From Aphrocallistes beatrix (Eukaryota > Porifera > Hexactinellida > Sceptrulophora > Aphrocallistidae), in assembly GCA_963281255.1 (NCBI GenBank), contig OY725488.1, positions 3,743,925-3,807,924 of the forward strand: a stretch of 64,000 nucleotides of DNA, in the 5' to 3' direction. Below are positions 54,422 through 64,000 of this stretch, one piece after another (position 1 is the first letter of the stretch; each line of letters opens with the position of its first letter). The notes under the pieces are model-generated. The model was not told where the DNA came from. It saw nothing but the letters and a program-made list of their open reading frames with translations, and searched no databases. Position numbers and translations under genes: made by a program.

Positions 54422-54791
54422 CAGGCCCGGATTATCCATGAGGCAATGGAGGCAGTTGCCTCCGGCCTCCGATTTTTACCGGACCTGAAAACTGGTATCA
54501 TTGATCGTCGTGAGTTATGGGAAATTTTTATGGGCTACTTGAAACAATATATATTTATACAATATCACGTAACAAAGACATTATACACATTATTGTGAAA
54601 ATTTGTGCTAAATAGGAATACTTAAAACTTGAATAATAATAATCTTGCCATCACTACAGTCACCGATGACTGCTTACTTGACTATATTCGTTTCTAATGA
54701 GTATACTACATATTTCATTTGAATGCTATTGCTCAAGGAGGCCCAATTTTATTAAATGCCTCCATCCCAAATGCCCCTTAATCCGGGCCTG
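54422..54791. mobile_element. hAT MITE, 370 bp, perfect 8-bp TSD
   Basis: Ends CAGGCCCGGATTATCCATGA and AAGGGGCATTTGGGATGG-complement, closing ATCCGGGCCTG. ACCACAGC flanks both sides (54414-54421, 54792-54799). CAGGCCCGGATT is a classic hAT terminus. The GC-rich ends contain GAGGCAATGGAGGCAGTTGC. Non-coding; the 90-codon frame across the left end is accidental. Confidence 0.9.
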
Positions 54792-54799
54792 ACCACAGC

Positions 54800-55640
54800 C
54801 TCAAGGTCAAATGGCCAAACCTGTCCCAGAGCGGCAAAGAGGTCGCTGTTGAGGTGATGGAATTATGGGACAAGTTGAAATCCTAACTATATTGTTTCCG
54901 AAAAGATTACATGCTGAGCACACGTCTGTCAGCAAAAACAAACAAAGAAACAGCATCAGCTTGAGACTGCGTTCAATTCTTCCCTGGTGATTCTATTCAA
55001 CATCGCTCACTCAGACTGTGTTCAACTCATACGAATTCCACAGGATCTGGAATTTCTTGTTGATCAGCGGACCTGTAGGAAGATGGCAATGGGGTTGAGG
55101 ATAAAGTATGCAAGTAGCAGGAAAGAAAATGCAGGAAGCGTGATCACGATGAATTAATTATCCAGGCATTATATGGAGGAAATGAGGCAAACATCCTTTT
55201 ACGCTCATTGTTTCATCTTCCAATCAAGTGATGTATCTGAGAACGAAGGAGCCGTCCAGCTCCTCTGGCGAGGAATTTGATACAATCAGCGCAAATCACT
55301 GGAAGCGTATTATGCGTCTATCAGCTGGAAGTGAACCCGTATGATTTTCTGGCTAGTCGCGCTGCATAATACTTGTCGAACAATTTGCTTGGCTTGTTGA
55401 TATTCGTCGCACCTTTCCCACAACTCTGGACTACCTGAAAGGAAGTCTTGTGAACGACAGCGCATCAAATAAGTTCACTAAAAATATGGTAGCAAAGTTT
55501 GCTAGCTCTACCGAGCGGGACTTCTGCATACTCATCGGGCCCAGGCTACGAACCGGCTGAACTCCTGCTTACAAATGATATCGAGTTCCATCAAAAACTT
55601 TTGCCAACAACTGCATCTAAACATATTATTATAGCTCCGA
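54800..55640 (+). other. GC-richer, decayed coding-like stretch
   Basis: Base composition is clearly richer in G and C than the surroundings and several frames give plausible residues, for example a 60-codon plus-strand run ending in LDYLKGSLVNDSASNKFTKN ... ERDFCILIGPRLRTG and a stop at about 55560. Another reads SDCVQLIRIPQ... upstream. No family is recognised. With 54310-54413, which joins it when the hAT MITE is removed, it may be the body of an old transposon or retroelement, or a gene relic. Confidence 0.35.
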
Positions 55641-55648
55641 TATAAATA

Positions 55649-56975
55649 CTAGGCTGTTCAATAAGTCTTGCGGGTCATACTATATTTCGCAATTTGTAAC
55701 AGTATACCCGTCTGTTTTAATATATAATACAACCTTATATCTTAGCTTAATTCACTGAAAATCTTAGCTTGTTTGAATGAAAACTTAAAATTTCTGATCA
55801 ATTCATTTACATATCACTTCAGCATACTACTGGTAAAATTATGGCTTCCAAGGATGACAATTTTAACCAGAAATGGAGGGCTTACATCGAATATCGCACA
55901 AAACTCCATATCCAGCTAGTACTCATCTACAACGAGTTGCAGGAGATATTATGCATGGATTGTCCTTCCAGACCTACGGTAGAGCGATGGCCTGCATTAT
56001 TTCAGTCTGGAAATACAGACGTCACAGATCTACCTCGGTCTGGAAGACCAGTGTCCGTCACCACTCCAGAAAATGTTCTCTAATCGAGAATAAAATCGTT
56101 GAAAATAAATGTATTACAATCGGTCAGTTAGAGCAGGGTTTGGAGATCTCATCGGGCGCCATTCATTCTATTCTGACTACTCAGCTTGGATACCGATCGA
56201 TTTTGGGGGAATGGGTCTCCCCACAACCTCAGCGATCATCAAAAACTTGCACCGTGAATACGGCCAAGAAACTCTTGGAAACCTATGAGGAGTGTGCACC
56301 TAGACGTCTAGCAGAAGTAATAACCGGTGATGAGACTTGGGTATATTATTCAACAACTTATAGCAAGTATAAGATGCGATCATGGGTGAAAAGGGACGAA
56401 AGACCGGCACAAATTCCTAAGCCCGACTTCAGAAAACCGAAGGTCATGTACACGATTTTCTTCAATAGTGGTGGAATTGTCCTGCAGTTACCTTGTGAGA
56501 GTGGTAAGACTGTAAATGCCACGTTTTTTACAGAGAAAGTGCTCCCAAACTTGAAAAAAAATGTAAAAGAGGTCCGTCCCAAGGGTAAAATGAGAGGAAT
56601 CAAATTATTAATTGATAACGCCAGTTCGTATACAGCCAAGCTCACCAAAGATTTCTTGGAAGCAGAGGGGTTAGATTTACTTCCCGCCCCCCATACTCAC
56701 CAGACCTAGCTCCCTGTGATTTTTGGCAGTTCCCCAAGCTCACAATCTACCTTGAATTTGACTCGAGACAAACCCTCGGGACGGCCCTGTACCAGTGCTT
56801 CAAAACTATCCCCGAGGAAGAGAACAGGAGTGTGTTTGTCAAGTGGGTGGATCGATTTAAAAAGTGCGTAGCAGTAGGAGGAGATTACTTCGAGTAAATA
56901 ATAGGTTAAATCGGATTCTATAGCGTTTGTTTATTATTTTATAGCATGATTAGCAAGACTTTTTGAACGCCCTAG
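55649..56975 (+). mobile_element. mariner element 2, full length, decayed
   Basis: 1327 bp. Ends CTAGGCTGTTCAATAAGTCT and, inverted, CTAGGGCGTTCAAAAAGTCT, about 24 bp with four mismatches. TA duplication at 55647-55648 and 56976-56977. Different ends from mariner 1 and a different transposase lineage. Confidence 0.92.
55841..56897 (+). pseudogene. mariner transposase 2, two frameshifts
   Basis: ATG at 55841 (MASKDDNFNQKWRAYIEY). The N-terminal HTH region and LPRSGRPVS linker are in frame 1. A shift near 56080 leads to IENKIVENKCITIGQLEQ, GAIHSILTTQLGY, EWVSPQ (WVPHxL position), then ITGDETWVYYS (first Asp, canonical), KLLIDNASSYT (second Asp; the usual His is Tyr). A missing C in the C-run near 56690 shifts the frame, after which PPYSPDLAPCDFWQF carries the third Asp. 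Ends AVGGDYFE and a stop at 56897. All three Asp are present; only the two small indels break it. Confidence 0.92.
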
Positions 56976-56977
56976 TA

Positions 56978-57867
56978 AATAAGGACCAGTGTTATATCCA
57001 TTCTTAATTCAGGGGGGGACAAGTGTTTCATTTCGGCAGCCAAACACGGGGGATTAACATCTCAGACAGTGATCAAATATATATCCAGGGGGGGGATAAG
57101 CCCCCCTGAAGAGGTGGCTAGATGAAACACAAATAAAGGCATAGTTGCCTGAGACTAGGAGAATAGGGAGAAATGTTAAAATTGTCCGATTTTTGTTAAA
57201 TTTTCATTTATATAGGGTCCGCGAGACGGTATGCATTATCAAATAATAAAAAATTCCTAATAGAAAAATTAAACCCGTAATGCTGGCGATACAATCCTAA
57301 GCTCTATTGCGAGGGGTAAATGATTTAAGACAGCACGTGCACTAGTTCAACCGTGTATCGCTTCCCTAGTCCAAAATCTGCAAGTTACTGTGAGGACTAA
57401 TACGTAGTAGGATATGTTTTATTAGACTTTTTTAGTTATTGATACTATTATACAAAAAAGTTTTTAAAATTCATGCGAGAATTAATTCATAAACACTACC
57501 GGTACAAATATATTTGGAAACACACACATCTTGCAATTAAATAGTACTAAAGTGGGCATAATTTACTAGGAATAATGTATTTAAGTTTTATAGAATGCCT
57601 CAAATTTTATTCCATTTGCAATCTACCAGTGCTCAAAAGATCTAAATTTGGCGGAGGCTATCTTAACCATAATACTATTTTTCATGGTTGCATAATTAGC
57701 CACCAAATTCTAAATACACAATATAAATAAACTAAAACTTAATCGAATTTGATGGCTTAGTTAACCAGCACGCTCACGAATTTTGTGGGTTATTGCTACA
57801 TTTTGGTGGCTATTGCCACCAAACCATTAATTAATCATATTATAATTCGTCAATTAACTCATTCTTA
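56978..57867. other. no gene; G-block MITE, Y and N fragments
   Basis: 57012-57118: CAGGGGGGGACAAG ... CCAGGGGGGGATAAGCCCCCCTG, with an internal hairpin, resembles the element at 33446. 57290-57425: Y right-arm scrap ending GTAGGATATG. 57495-57660: left part of an N-type MITE (CTACCGGTACAAATATATTT, CAAATTTTATTCCATTT). 57690-57830 has a GCCACCAAA/TTTGGTGGC inverted pair. Confidence 0.45.
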
Positions 57868-57978
57868 ACCTAAGACTACCGAAATGTACCACAGTGGTAC
57901 AACTTTATGGCTTCTTCCCCATTGAAAATGGCTTGAGACATCCGCGATATCGCGAGTTTTCGATAATCTAGGGTTAAG
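57868..57978. repeat. MITE M copy 1, uninterrupted
   Basis: TTAACCTAAGACTACCGAAA at left and TTTTCGATAATCTAGGGTTAA at right are inverted; the core is CTTTATGGCTTCTTCCCCAT and GAGACATCCGCGATATCGCG. It provides the intact reference for copies at 17221 and 31967. Confidence 0.7.
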
Positions 57979-58296
57979 GCAAGGATTAAACAAATGACAA
58001 CTCGAAGATTTTCAAAAAGTATTACTACCATCGTATGAATTGGTTATTTATGGCACAAAGTAGACAAATGATGAATTTCTTGAACTATTTCACTTATGTA
58101 GCATATTTATTCAATGTAAAATACTATATAATATAGATTTAGTGTAAGTGTGGCGCTTAAAGTATTTACAAAATGAATTCAATCCATTTTCTGAACTCAT
58201 TTTGAAGATATGGATGGGTTTATCGTGATGTCTATGCGGATTTTGTATGTTATATGTCAGTTATTCTTTTTCTCCGGAGTCAGTCAATTTATATAA
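57979..58296. other. no feature recognised
   Basis: AT-rich spacer. Confidence 0.5.
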
Positions 58297-58298
58297 TA

Positions 58299-59062
58299 CT
58301 TAGGTCATTCTCAAGTAATGAGCCATGTTCTGTATTCAGAAGTTAGTGAAAGTATACTATTTTCGATTTGTCCATTGTATAGCTCAGGGGATCAGCTTTC
58401 GATTTGCATACAGAATTACTGTGATAGGACAATTATTGTGGTTCCTACATCCGGTTTAAGTACTTCAGCTTAGGATACTGCCTCAAACGTGATTTTTGAG
58501 TTTCCTAAGGCTGTTTTTCATTTCTAAGCAAATATAGATTAAAACTGATCCTTCCATTAAATTCTACATATAAAAAACAACATAAATATTGATTTATTTG
58601 TAGCATTATGGTTTTAGGCTGGGGAATAAATTGTTTATGATATGGTATACTACATACCACTTTTGTCCCATTTTTTGGGGGAGAAAATTGGGAAAAATCC
58701 ACGTAAAGTTACATAATTACTTTTTATCACAGGTTATTGCACTGAACACCTCCCGTTTACTTCATCACACATATGTTCTTAATTATTTGACCTTGTAATG
58801 ATCTTATTCCACGAATTCAAAAAAATATCACCAAATTCATTTTTAAACCATTTTCAATGGAGTGATTCCAATTTTTCAAACAGTCACCTAAATCATGTAT
58901 ATAAATCGAACGCACCAATCACCATAATTGTTCTATCACAACAATCCTATATGCAAATCGAAAGCTGATCCCCTGAGTTATACAATGGACAAATCTAAAA
59001 TAGTATATTTCCACTAACTTCTGAATACATATCACGGCTCAGTACTTATGAAATGACCCAAG
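58299..59062. mobile_element. mariner-type MITE with long TIRs, TA TSD
   Basis: 764 bp. Ends CTTAGGTCATTCTCAAGTAA and, inverted, CTTGGGTCATTTCATAAGTA; TA outside both (58297-58298, 59063-59064). The arms extend about 170 bp (TTGTCCATTGTATAGCTCAG, GGGATCAGCTTTCGATTTGC). The first bases nearly match the ends of mariner 1 (CTTAGGTCATTTCAAAAGTA), so it may be mobilised by that lineage. The interior is non-coding. Confidence 0.75.
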
Positions 59063-59064
59063 TA

Positions 59065-60639
59065 GGTTCATTATTAAGACTTTCAAACGATATATATTTA
59101 AAGAAAGTAAGTCCTCTACTTTAAGCAGGATAATTCTAGTCTAGGAATCCTGATGGGTGCAAAGTAGCAGACTTTCGACTAAATATTCAGAAAATAATTA
59201 AATATTTTAGTGGACCAGTTAAGCTGCCAAAATCAAAGGTAGTATTCATTTTTTGAAAAATGAAACTTTTAACAAAATCTACTCAACATATAGAATGTTT
59301 TTAGATGTGGAGCCATCTCGGAATTGATCTCTGAGGATCGTAACACCATGGATTAAAGTATGGCGTCATTATCAACATTTTAACATTCTTCCAGTTTTCA
59401 ACATCAACTGCGTCATTATTGGTGATTAAGGATGAAATTTAATCACAAGTGTCTAAAGCAAAAATTCACTATCTGATTGCATAACCTAAAAAATTTGTGC
59501 ATCATTGAATGATCACGCCATCAAAAATCAAAAGTTAGAATACACTAAATTGATATCATTTGGAAATATATGGTATATACTTGCATGTATGAATATTGGA
59601 CCAATGTGCTTAAATAATAAGTATCAGATTAATATCTGATTAAGAATCGAATATGCTTACTCATTTGTTAATGATGACGTCATCAATTTTAATACTCATA
59701 ATTAATAGCTGACACAAATCCTCATTTTAGGCTTACTCCTACCTCATGCCAAAACATCACATTCTGATATATCACACCACCTTTATTCCTAAATATCCAA
59801 GCAAGCTTGCACTATCAATATAAAATTTTGTGTGCGTTGTCAAAAGTAGAAAAGTCTAGACTCTCAATGTCAAGCTAATTTACCTGGGCCAAACATTGGT
59901 AGCGAATCCAAGTCATTAGCAAGTGACCTAATCTAGTTTAAAGTCGTAGTTCTTTAAACTAGATTAGGTCATACCACTGAAATATATAGATATCGAAAGA
60001 TTTGATCATGGGGATGATTTAAAGCTACTATGATGAAACACCATGTTTTGCAGATATTGGTCCCCCTTCGATATTGGTCCGGGGGAACAATAACTCAAAT
60101 GTTGATTAGTTTTGCAGAAATCGGCCCCCTTTGCGAAAATGGTTCCCCCTTCTCAGATGACCACAAGATGAGAAAACATTACTTTACTTGATGCAAAAAT
60201 CATTAAGATGCGATAATACATTGTCCTTTCATGTTGAGTGATAAATCTCATAATGATTTGGATTAACCACAACATTGATTTACGTAGAATGAATTCGGAA
60301 ATATTATCAGTTATACAATTACGAGTACTATAGCTATTGCAATCAATATTTTTTGCAAAATCTCATCACTTCCGGTTCTATAAGTGTTTATTTATATTTT
60401 AACACGCCCACTGCAAAGCTTTGGTTAAAGGTATGTAAGATCTCAACGACTAATGTAGGGTATTTCACAATGTAGTATCCGATTTTCCCACTTAAAATGT
60501 AATAATGTGAATATTTTATGAATTATTAACATAGTGATATATACATGTTCTTACACTTTTTAAAAAACTTGAAAAAAGAAAATTGCCAAGAATTTTGGGA
60601 TTTATTACTGAGTTATTTTACAAGACTTGGGACTGTATA
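59065..60639. other. no gene; perfect hairpin at 59925-59970
   Basis: AT-rich with a GATGACGTCATCAA palindrome near 59680. Poly-C/G runs (GGTCCCCCTTCGATATTGGT, CCGGGGGAAC) are at 60057-60165. No exon or repeat family is supported apart from the hairpin listed separately. Confidence 0.45.
59925..59970. repeat. perfect 19-bp inverted repeat, 8-base loop
   Basis: GACCTAATCTAGTTTAAAG, loop TCGTAGTT, CTTTAAACTAGATTAGGTC. There are no mismatches in the stem. It is not part of a repeat family I can see elsewhere in the window. Confidence 0.85.
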
Positions 60640-61687
60640 CACCGCCTGAACAAAACTATTCGTACACCCCATAATTCCCTATACAAATAGTTTATTTATT
60701 TAGCGAGTCAAGGTATTTAATTGGTGAGAAATACGCTTAATTTAACTTCAAATTCGAATTCTCTATATTCGAATTACTCACTTTTTAATCTTTCAACTTG
60801 TTTATACTCCCACAAAGTTAAAATTTTAAAAAAATGTGCCAACTCATACCACCAATGCCATCATATACTACGGGCGTTCAATAAGTTCGGATCAGTACAC
60901 TGTAAACATTTTAAATACACAATAAACAAGTTGTTAACGTTTTATTTTTTCAAAATACTCCCCATGATTATTGATACAGCGTTGTAAACGTTCTAACCAT
61001 TGTTCAAATACTTTTTTTTAGTGCTCTGGAGGTAGAATGTTTAGATACTGGAAAATTGCCGAACCCAGTGCTGCATTTGTGACGAAATGACGACCAGAAA
61101 GGTACTCTTTTAGCTTCGGGAATAAATAAAGTCACAAGGAGCTAGGTCTGGACTGTAGGGTGGATGCTCAAGCTCAACCATCCTCATGCTTGCAATTTTG
61201 GCTTTGACATGCTTGGTTTTGTGAGAGCGGGCATCATCGTGCAATAATTTCAACTCCTTCGCTCCAGTAACTAGGTCTTCGTTTAAATAGTCTTTGTTCA
61301 ACTTCACGAAGACACTGGTTATTCTAGAAATTCCCTGTAACGGTTTGTCCTTTTTGACACTATTATCTGAGCAACTGGGCCATATCCATCAAAGAATATA
61401 CGTACAGTACATCACCTTGGATGACCTGAAATAGGGCCTAGGGATCATTGGCGTTACAATGGTGATCACTCGTGACATATGGCATAGGAAAGCACATGCT
61501 AAATATTTTTAATCTTGAAGAATGTTGAAAACTTATAAAGTGGGTAATTTGAATGTGGAGAATTCGAATTTGAAGTCAAATTAAGTGTATCTCTTACCAA
61601 CTAAATACCTTGACTCGCTAAATAAATCAGTATTATAACTATTTGTATGGAGAATTATTGGGTGTACGAATACCTTTGTTCAGGCAG
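60640..61687. mobile_element. Tc1-type foldback MITE N2 hosting a mariner fragment
   Basis: Ends CACCGCCTGAACAAAACTAT and, inverted, TACTGCCTGAACAAAGGTAT. The arms extend about 190 bp (GCGAGTCAAGGTATTTAATT, TTAACTTCAAATTCGAATTC). The mariner fragment sits near the centre. Arm words are shared with N1. Non-coding apart from the fragment. Confidence 0.75.
60869..61480 (-). pseudogene. mariner transposase 3, C-terminal 60 percent
   Basis: The end ACGGGCGTTCAATAAGTTCG lies at 60871. The minus strand reads DGYGPVAQIIVS, KLNKDYLNEDLVTGAKELKL, LLHDDARSHKTKHV (second Asp kept; the following Asn is Asp), ELEHPPYSPDLAPCDF (third Asp), EYLSGRHF, then QWLERLQRCINNHGEYFE. The N-terminal DNA-binding half is absent, and there are several stops and shifts. 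It is a third lineage, close to the fragment at 51.7-52.0 kb. Confidence 0.8.
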
Positions 61688-62052
61688 TATATAATATGGT
61701 GTATATAGTTTGTAAAGAAAATAATCTAACTGGGTAACAATAATCGCGATTCCAGGGCTCACACTTCTGCAAAAAATATTCAAAATCGATTCATAAAGAT
61801 TTGGCATCATATGTCTAACGGTTACAATGGAACTAGTTCATTCATTGGAGGGCTGAAATTAGCTATATTTTGCACAGTAAATCCCCAAATGTCACATCAC
61901 CAAATTTTAGCTGTGACCCAGGAATCATTTTTTCATTCCAAAATCGACCATACAAAATACAGTTCCAATTTCCAGGTCTCAGAGTTGAAAGAACCTCAAA
62001 ATCAATTGGAAATTTAATACAGTTAAACTTGCAACCTTGCCCTATAATGGCT
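61688..62052. other. no feature recognised
   Basis: AT-rich; the small frames on both strands at 61811-62145 overlap each other and run into the R GC module. Confidence 0.5.
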
Positions 62053-62135
62053 AACAAGAGCGCTTCGCTTGTTTGCGCTGCGCGGCTTGCGGACACTGCG
62101 TATCCGCAGAGTCGCCGAGCAGGCACCTGGAGTTA
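62053..62135 (-). repeat. isolated GC module of repeat R
   Basis: ACAAGAGCGCTTCGCTTGTT, TGCGCTGCGCGGCTTGCGGA, a mutated hairpin (GCGGACACTGCGTATCCGC) and GGCACCTGGAG, without the AT-rich body of R. Confidence 0.7.
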
Positions 62136-62820
62136 CTCAATCTAACCTATTTTGGTTTTTTTTCATTATATAAATATTGTAAATTTTTTTCATTATATAA
62201 ATATTGTAAACAATAGTTAACGAATAATTTATCATTTAGGCCTGAAAATATGATATTCGAAATCTACACCCCTGTTGTTGTAAGTTTCGGGTTTTCTAAC
62301 CCGTCATAAATATACCAACTGTCTTCATACCAGGTCTTCAGATAGAAGTGTATTCCAGCATGGAGAGTAAAACAAATTATATTATATTGAAGTTGTTCTT
62401 TATTGTATTTGATTGATAAAGTGTCCTCAATTTGCTTTGGGTGGATGTTATGTTTCTTATTTTCTTTTTCTTGAAATTTGTTAAATATTTGCTCCTATAT
62501 ATCGACATTTGAGGCATTCGAAGCCTGAGCTGATTGGTTAATCTATAGATTTCTGACAACCATCCTTAAAATTATATGTTGAAGATAGGTCAAGACGTTT
62601 CTCAGAGATACAACAGCAACATTGGAATGTAATCATATATAGGTTGAAAGAAAGGTCAATATTCATAAAGAATTCCGCTAGTTTTCCATCGTATCCGAAG
62701 AAGTCAAATTTGGAATCAGTTAGTCGAACCTTTAGTTTGGGAGCAAACCAGTATCGTAAAGTTTGATTTTCGACTAGCTTAATGATAAATTGCGTATAAA
62801 GGGATAGAGTAATTGAAGAT
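62136..62820. other. no gene; short direct repeat
   Basis: TTTTTTTCATTATATAAATATTGTAAA is repeated in tandem at 62157-62212. No exon signal is supported. Confidence 0.45.
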
Positions 62821-62829
62821 AATTTAATT

Positions 62830-63376
62830 GATTTTAAAATCACCAAATTTGTCAATTTGTAAATTTTGATGCGTAATGATGACGTCATAACAAAGTAATG
62901 GGTCATCATTTTTTAAAGATATTCGCATAATAGTATGTGAGGTGTATTAAGCTCAGAACAAAATGTTGACGCATCATGGAATTAAGAAGTCATTGTCACA
63001 TTTTTAAAAGTTAAGCAATACAGTTATTCGAGCATAACTCGGCCATTATAGGAGATAGAAGGCTGAAATTTTAATAAAATCTGTATATTAATATACCACA
63101 CATATGATGCAACTATCATCAAAAAATGATAAGACATCACTTTTTTATGACGTCATCATTACTCATCAAAATTTTAAAATTAGATAAATTCGGTGATTTT
63201 TCGTGCGATATCGATTATAACAGTAGGACAGACGTATTCAGAAATGTCATCTCCCTTTTAATTGATCACTGTGATCCCAGGCGCCCACAGGGCGCCTCCG
63301 GCGGACAGAAAGTGTCTGCCAGCCGCGCAGCGCTTGCAAGCGAAGCGGGCTTGTCTTTACTATTAAAACTCTATTA

Positions 63377-63380
<4 letters not shown>
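62830..63380 (+). repeat. repeat R copy 11 with inverted 5' part
   Basis: 62835-62945 is R in minus sense (CACCAAATTTGTCAATTTGT, GATGACGTCATAAC). From 62950 plus-sense R follows (AACAAAATGTTGACGCATCATGG ... TATGACGTCATCATT ... GATATCGATTATAACAGTAG ... ATGTCATCTCCCTTTTAATT) to a full GC module (63279-63350: GGCGCCCACAGGGCGCC hairpin, GGACAGAAAGTGTCTGCC, GCGCAGCGC). It then runs into TTACTATTAAAACTCTATTAATGT. Confidence 0.75.
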
Positions 63381-63417
<37 letters not shown>

Positions 63418-63418
63418 T

Positions 63419-63465
<47 letters not shown>

Positions 63466-63466
63466 T
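63381..63466 (+). repeat. (TA)n and (GATA)n compound microsatellite
   Basis: About 17 TA units, then about 12 GATA units, at the tail of R copy 11. The same position in other R copies holds TA or AAAT runs. Confidence 0.95.
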
Positions 63467-63840
63467 ATGCTACGGAACATGTTGACATTTGGAAGATGTT
63501 AACATTTTATTTTCAATTTGTTTAATGTATTTTAGACGGCTTCCCTAATGCTTTCACTTTCACATGATAAACATCTTTGATATGTCGATTTTGTAACTGT
63601 TTACATTTTAAATATGTTTACTACCTGATACAGATGGGAGGAACAGGTGCAATAATCGAACTATCGAGAATCAAATTTAAAAAAATAATAAAAATAATGA
63701 TAGATCTTATTTTCTTGACTGCTTTCGTCCTGGTACAGATGGGGCAGATAGATGATCTATCTTTCCTGTTTGTTATAAGAGCCAAATAAATTATAAGCAC
63801 ATATAAAAAATCTTACTTTCCTACACGTACTTTTGTTCAT
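63467..63840. other. no gene recognised
   Basis: AT-rich; contains two copies of CTGGTACAGATGGG-like words (ACCTGATACAGATGGGAGGA at about 63624 and CCTGGTACAGATGGGGCAGA at about 63729), a local direct repeat. A 70-codon frame at 63577-63789 lacks any motif. Confidence 0.4.
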
Positions 63841-64000
63841 ATGTCTGATATTCGTTTAAATTACCACCATCGAAAGTTTGAAGACGAAGTACTGGCTAAA
63901 AAACAGGAGCCAAAGTGTCGTATCTGGAATAATAAAGAGATAGAAGGGATAATCGAGCAACTCTGCGATCCAAGCGGGACGTATCCCCGAGCTGATCGAT
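63841..64000 (+). CDS. ATG-initiated frame running off the window edge
   Basis: From ATG at 63841: MSDIRLNYHHRKFEDEVLAK, then KQEPKCRIWNNKEIEGIIEQ, then LCDPSGTYPRADR, still open at 64000. The charged, mixed composition and the change to higher GC content relative to the preceding DNA suggest genuine coding. The FEDEVLAKK...IWNNKEIEGII pattern vaguely recalls the start of integrase-bearing KRBA2/Ginger-like transposon proteins, but that is weak. It could equally be the first exon of a host gene. Confidence 0.45.
   Translation, partial: MSDIRLNYHHRKFEDEVLAKKQEPKCRIWNNKEIEGIIEQLCDPSGTYPRADR

Overview
The window looks like about 64 kb of AT-rich nuclear DNA from an invertebrate animal. The evidence is the dense layering of animal-type DNA transposons (mariner, Tc1, pogo, hAT, PIF/Harbinger, P/THAP) together with intron-style splice signals, microsatellites and long non-coding spacers. 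I cannot name the species from the sequence alone. There are no operons, ribosome-binding sites, rRNA, tRNA or CRISPR that I can see. Many open frames start at non-ATG codons or sit inside repeats, and I have left those out.

Host genes are almost absent. The best candidate is one terminal exon on the minus strand at 19355-19725. It has a strong polypyrimidine/AG acceptor, about 122 codons, a stop and a downstream AATAAA. A second candidate is an ATG-initiated frame that runs off the right edge (63841-64000). Everything else that reads as protein is transposase, mostly decayed. The exception is one uninterrupted mariner transposase of 356 codons (43314-44384) with perfect 28-bp inverted ends and a TA target duplication.

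Layout. 1-3.6 kb is unrecognised apart from a doubtful reverse-transcriptase-like scrap. 3.6-10.8 kb holds foldback elements of one family (here 'Y', ends CATAGC, 7-bp target duplications), a foldback element with 17-bp subterminal repeats ('K'), and the first of four non-coding 1.9-kb elements flanked by TTAA ('X', at 8.8, 11.0, 14.4 and 49.2 kb). 17-19 kb has pogo-type and Tc1 remnants and the candidate exon. 20-26 kb is a nest: a repeat 'R' copy, a hAT C-terminal remnant, a Tc1 relic, and inside the Tc1 a two-gene Harbinger element. 27-34 kb has foldbacks and small elements. 34.9-37.4 kb is a BED-finger hAT with a perfect 8-bp target duplication. 37.7-38.3 kb has a CATA microsatellite and a minisatellite foldback. 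39-41 kb has Tc1 debris and R copies. 41.1-48.6 kb is one R copy swollen to over 7 kb by a pogo deletion derivative, two inverted copies of a THAP-encoding P-superfamily element, an AAAT microsatellite and nested insertions. 49-64 kb continues with X, self-nested pogo-type MITEs, hAT MITEs, a second mariner, mariner fragments and further R copies.

The main biological reading is inference from visible ends and target duplications. The THAP (P-superfamily) elements and the non-coding Y foldbacks share CATAGC ends and 7-bp target duplications, so they probably form one Galileo/1360-like transposition system in which Y is the non-autonomous partner. Nested insertions with intact target duplications give a relative order of activity: R and Y, then P/THAP with pogo-type MITEs, then hAT and mariner.
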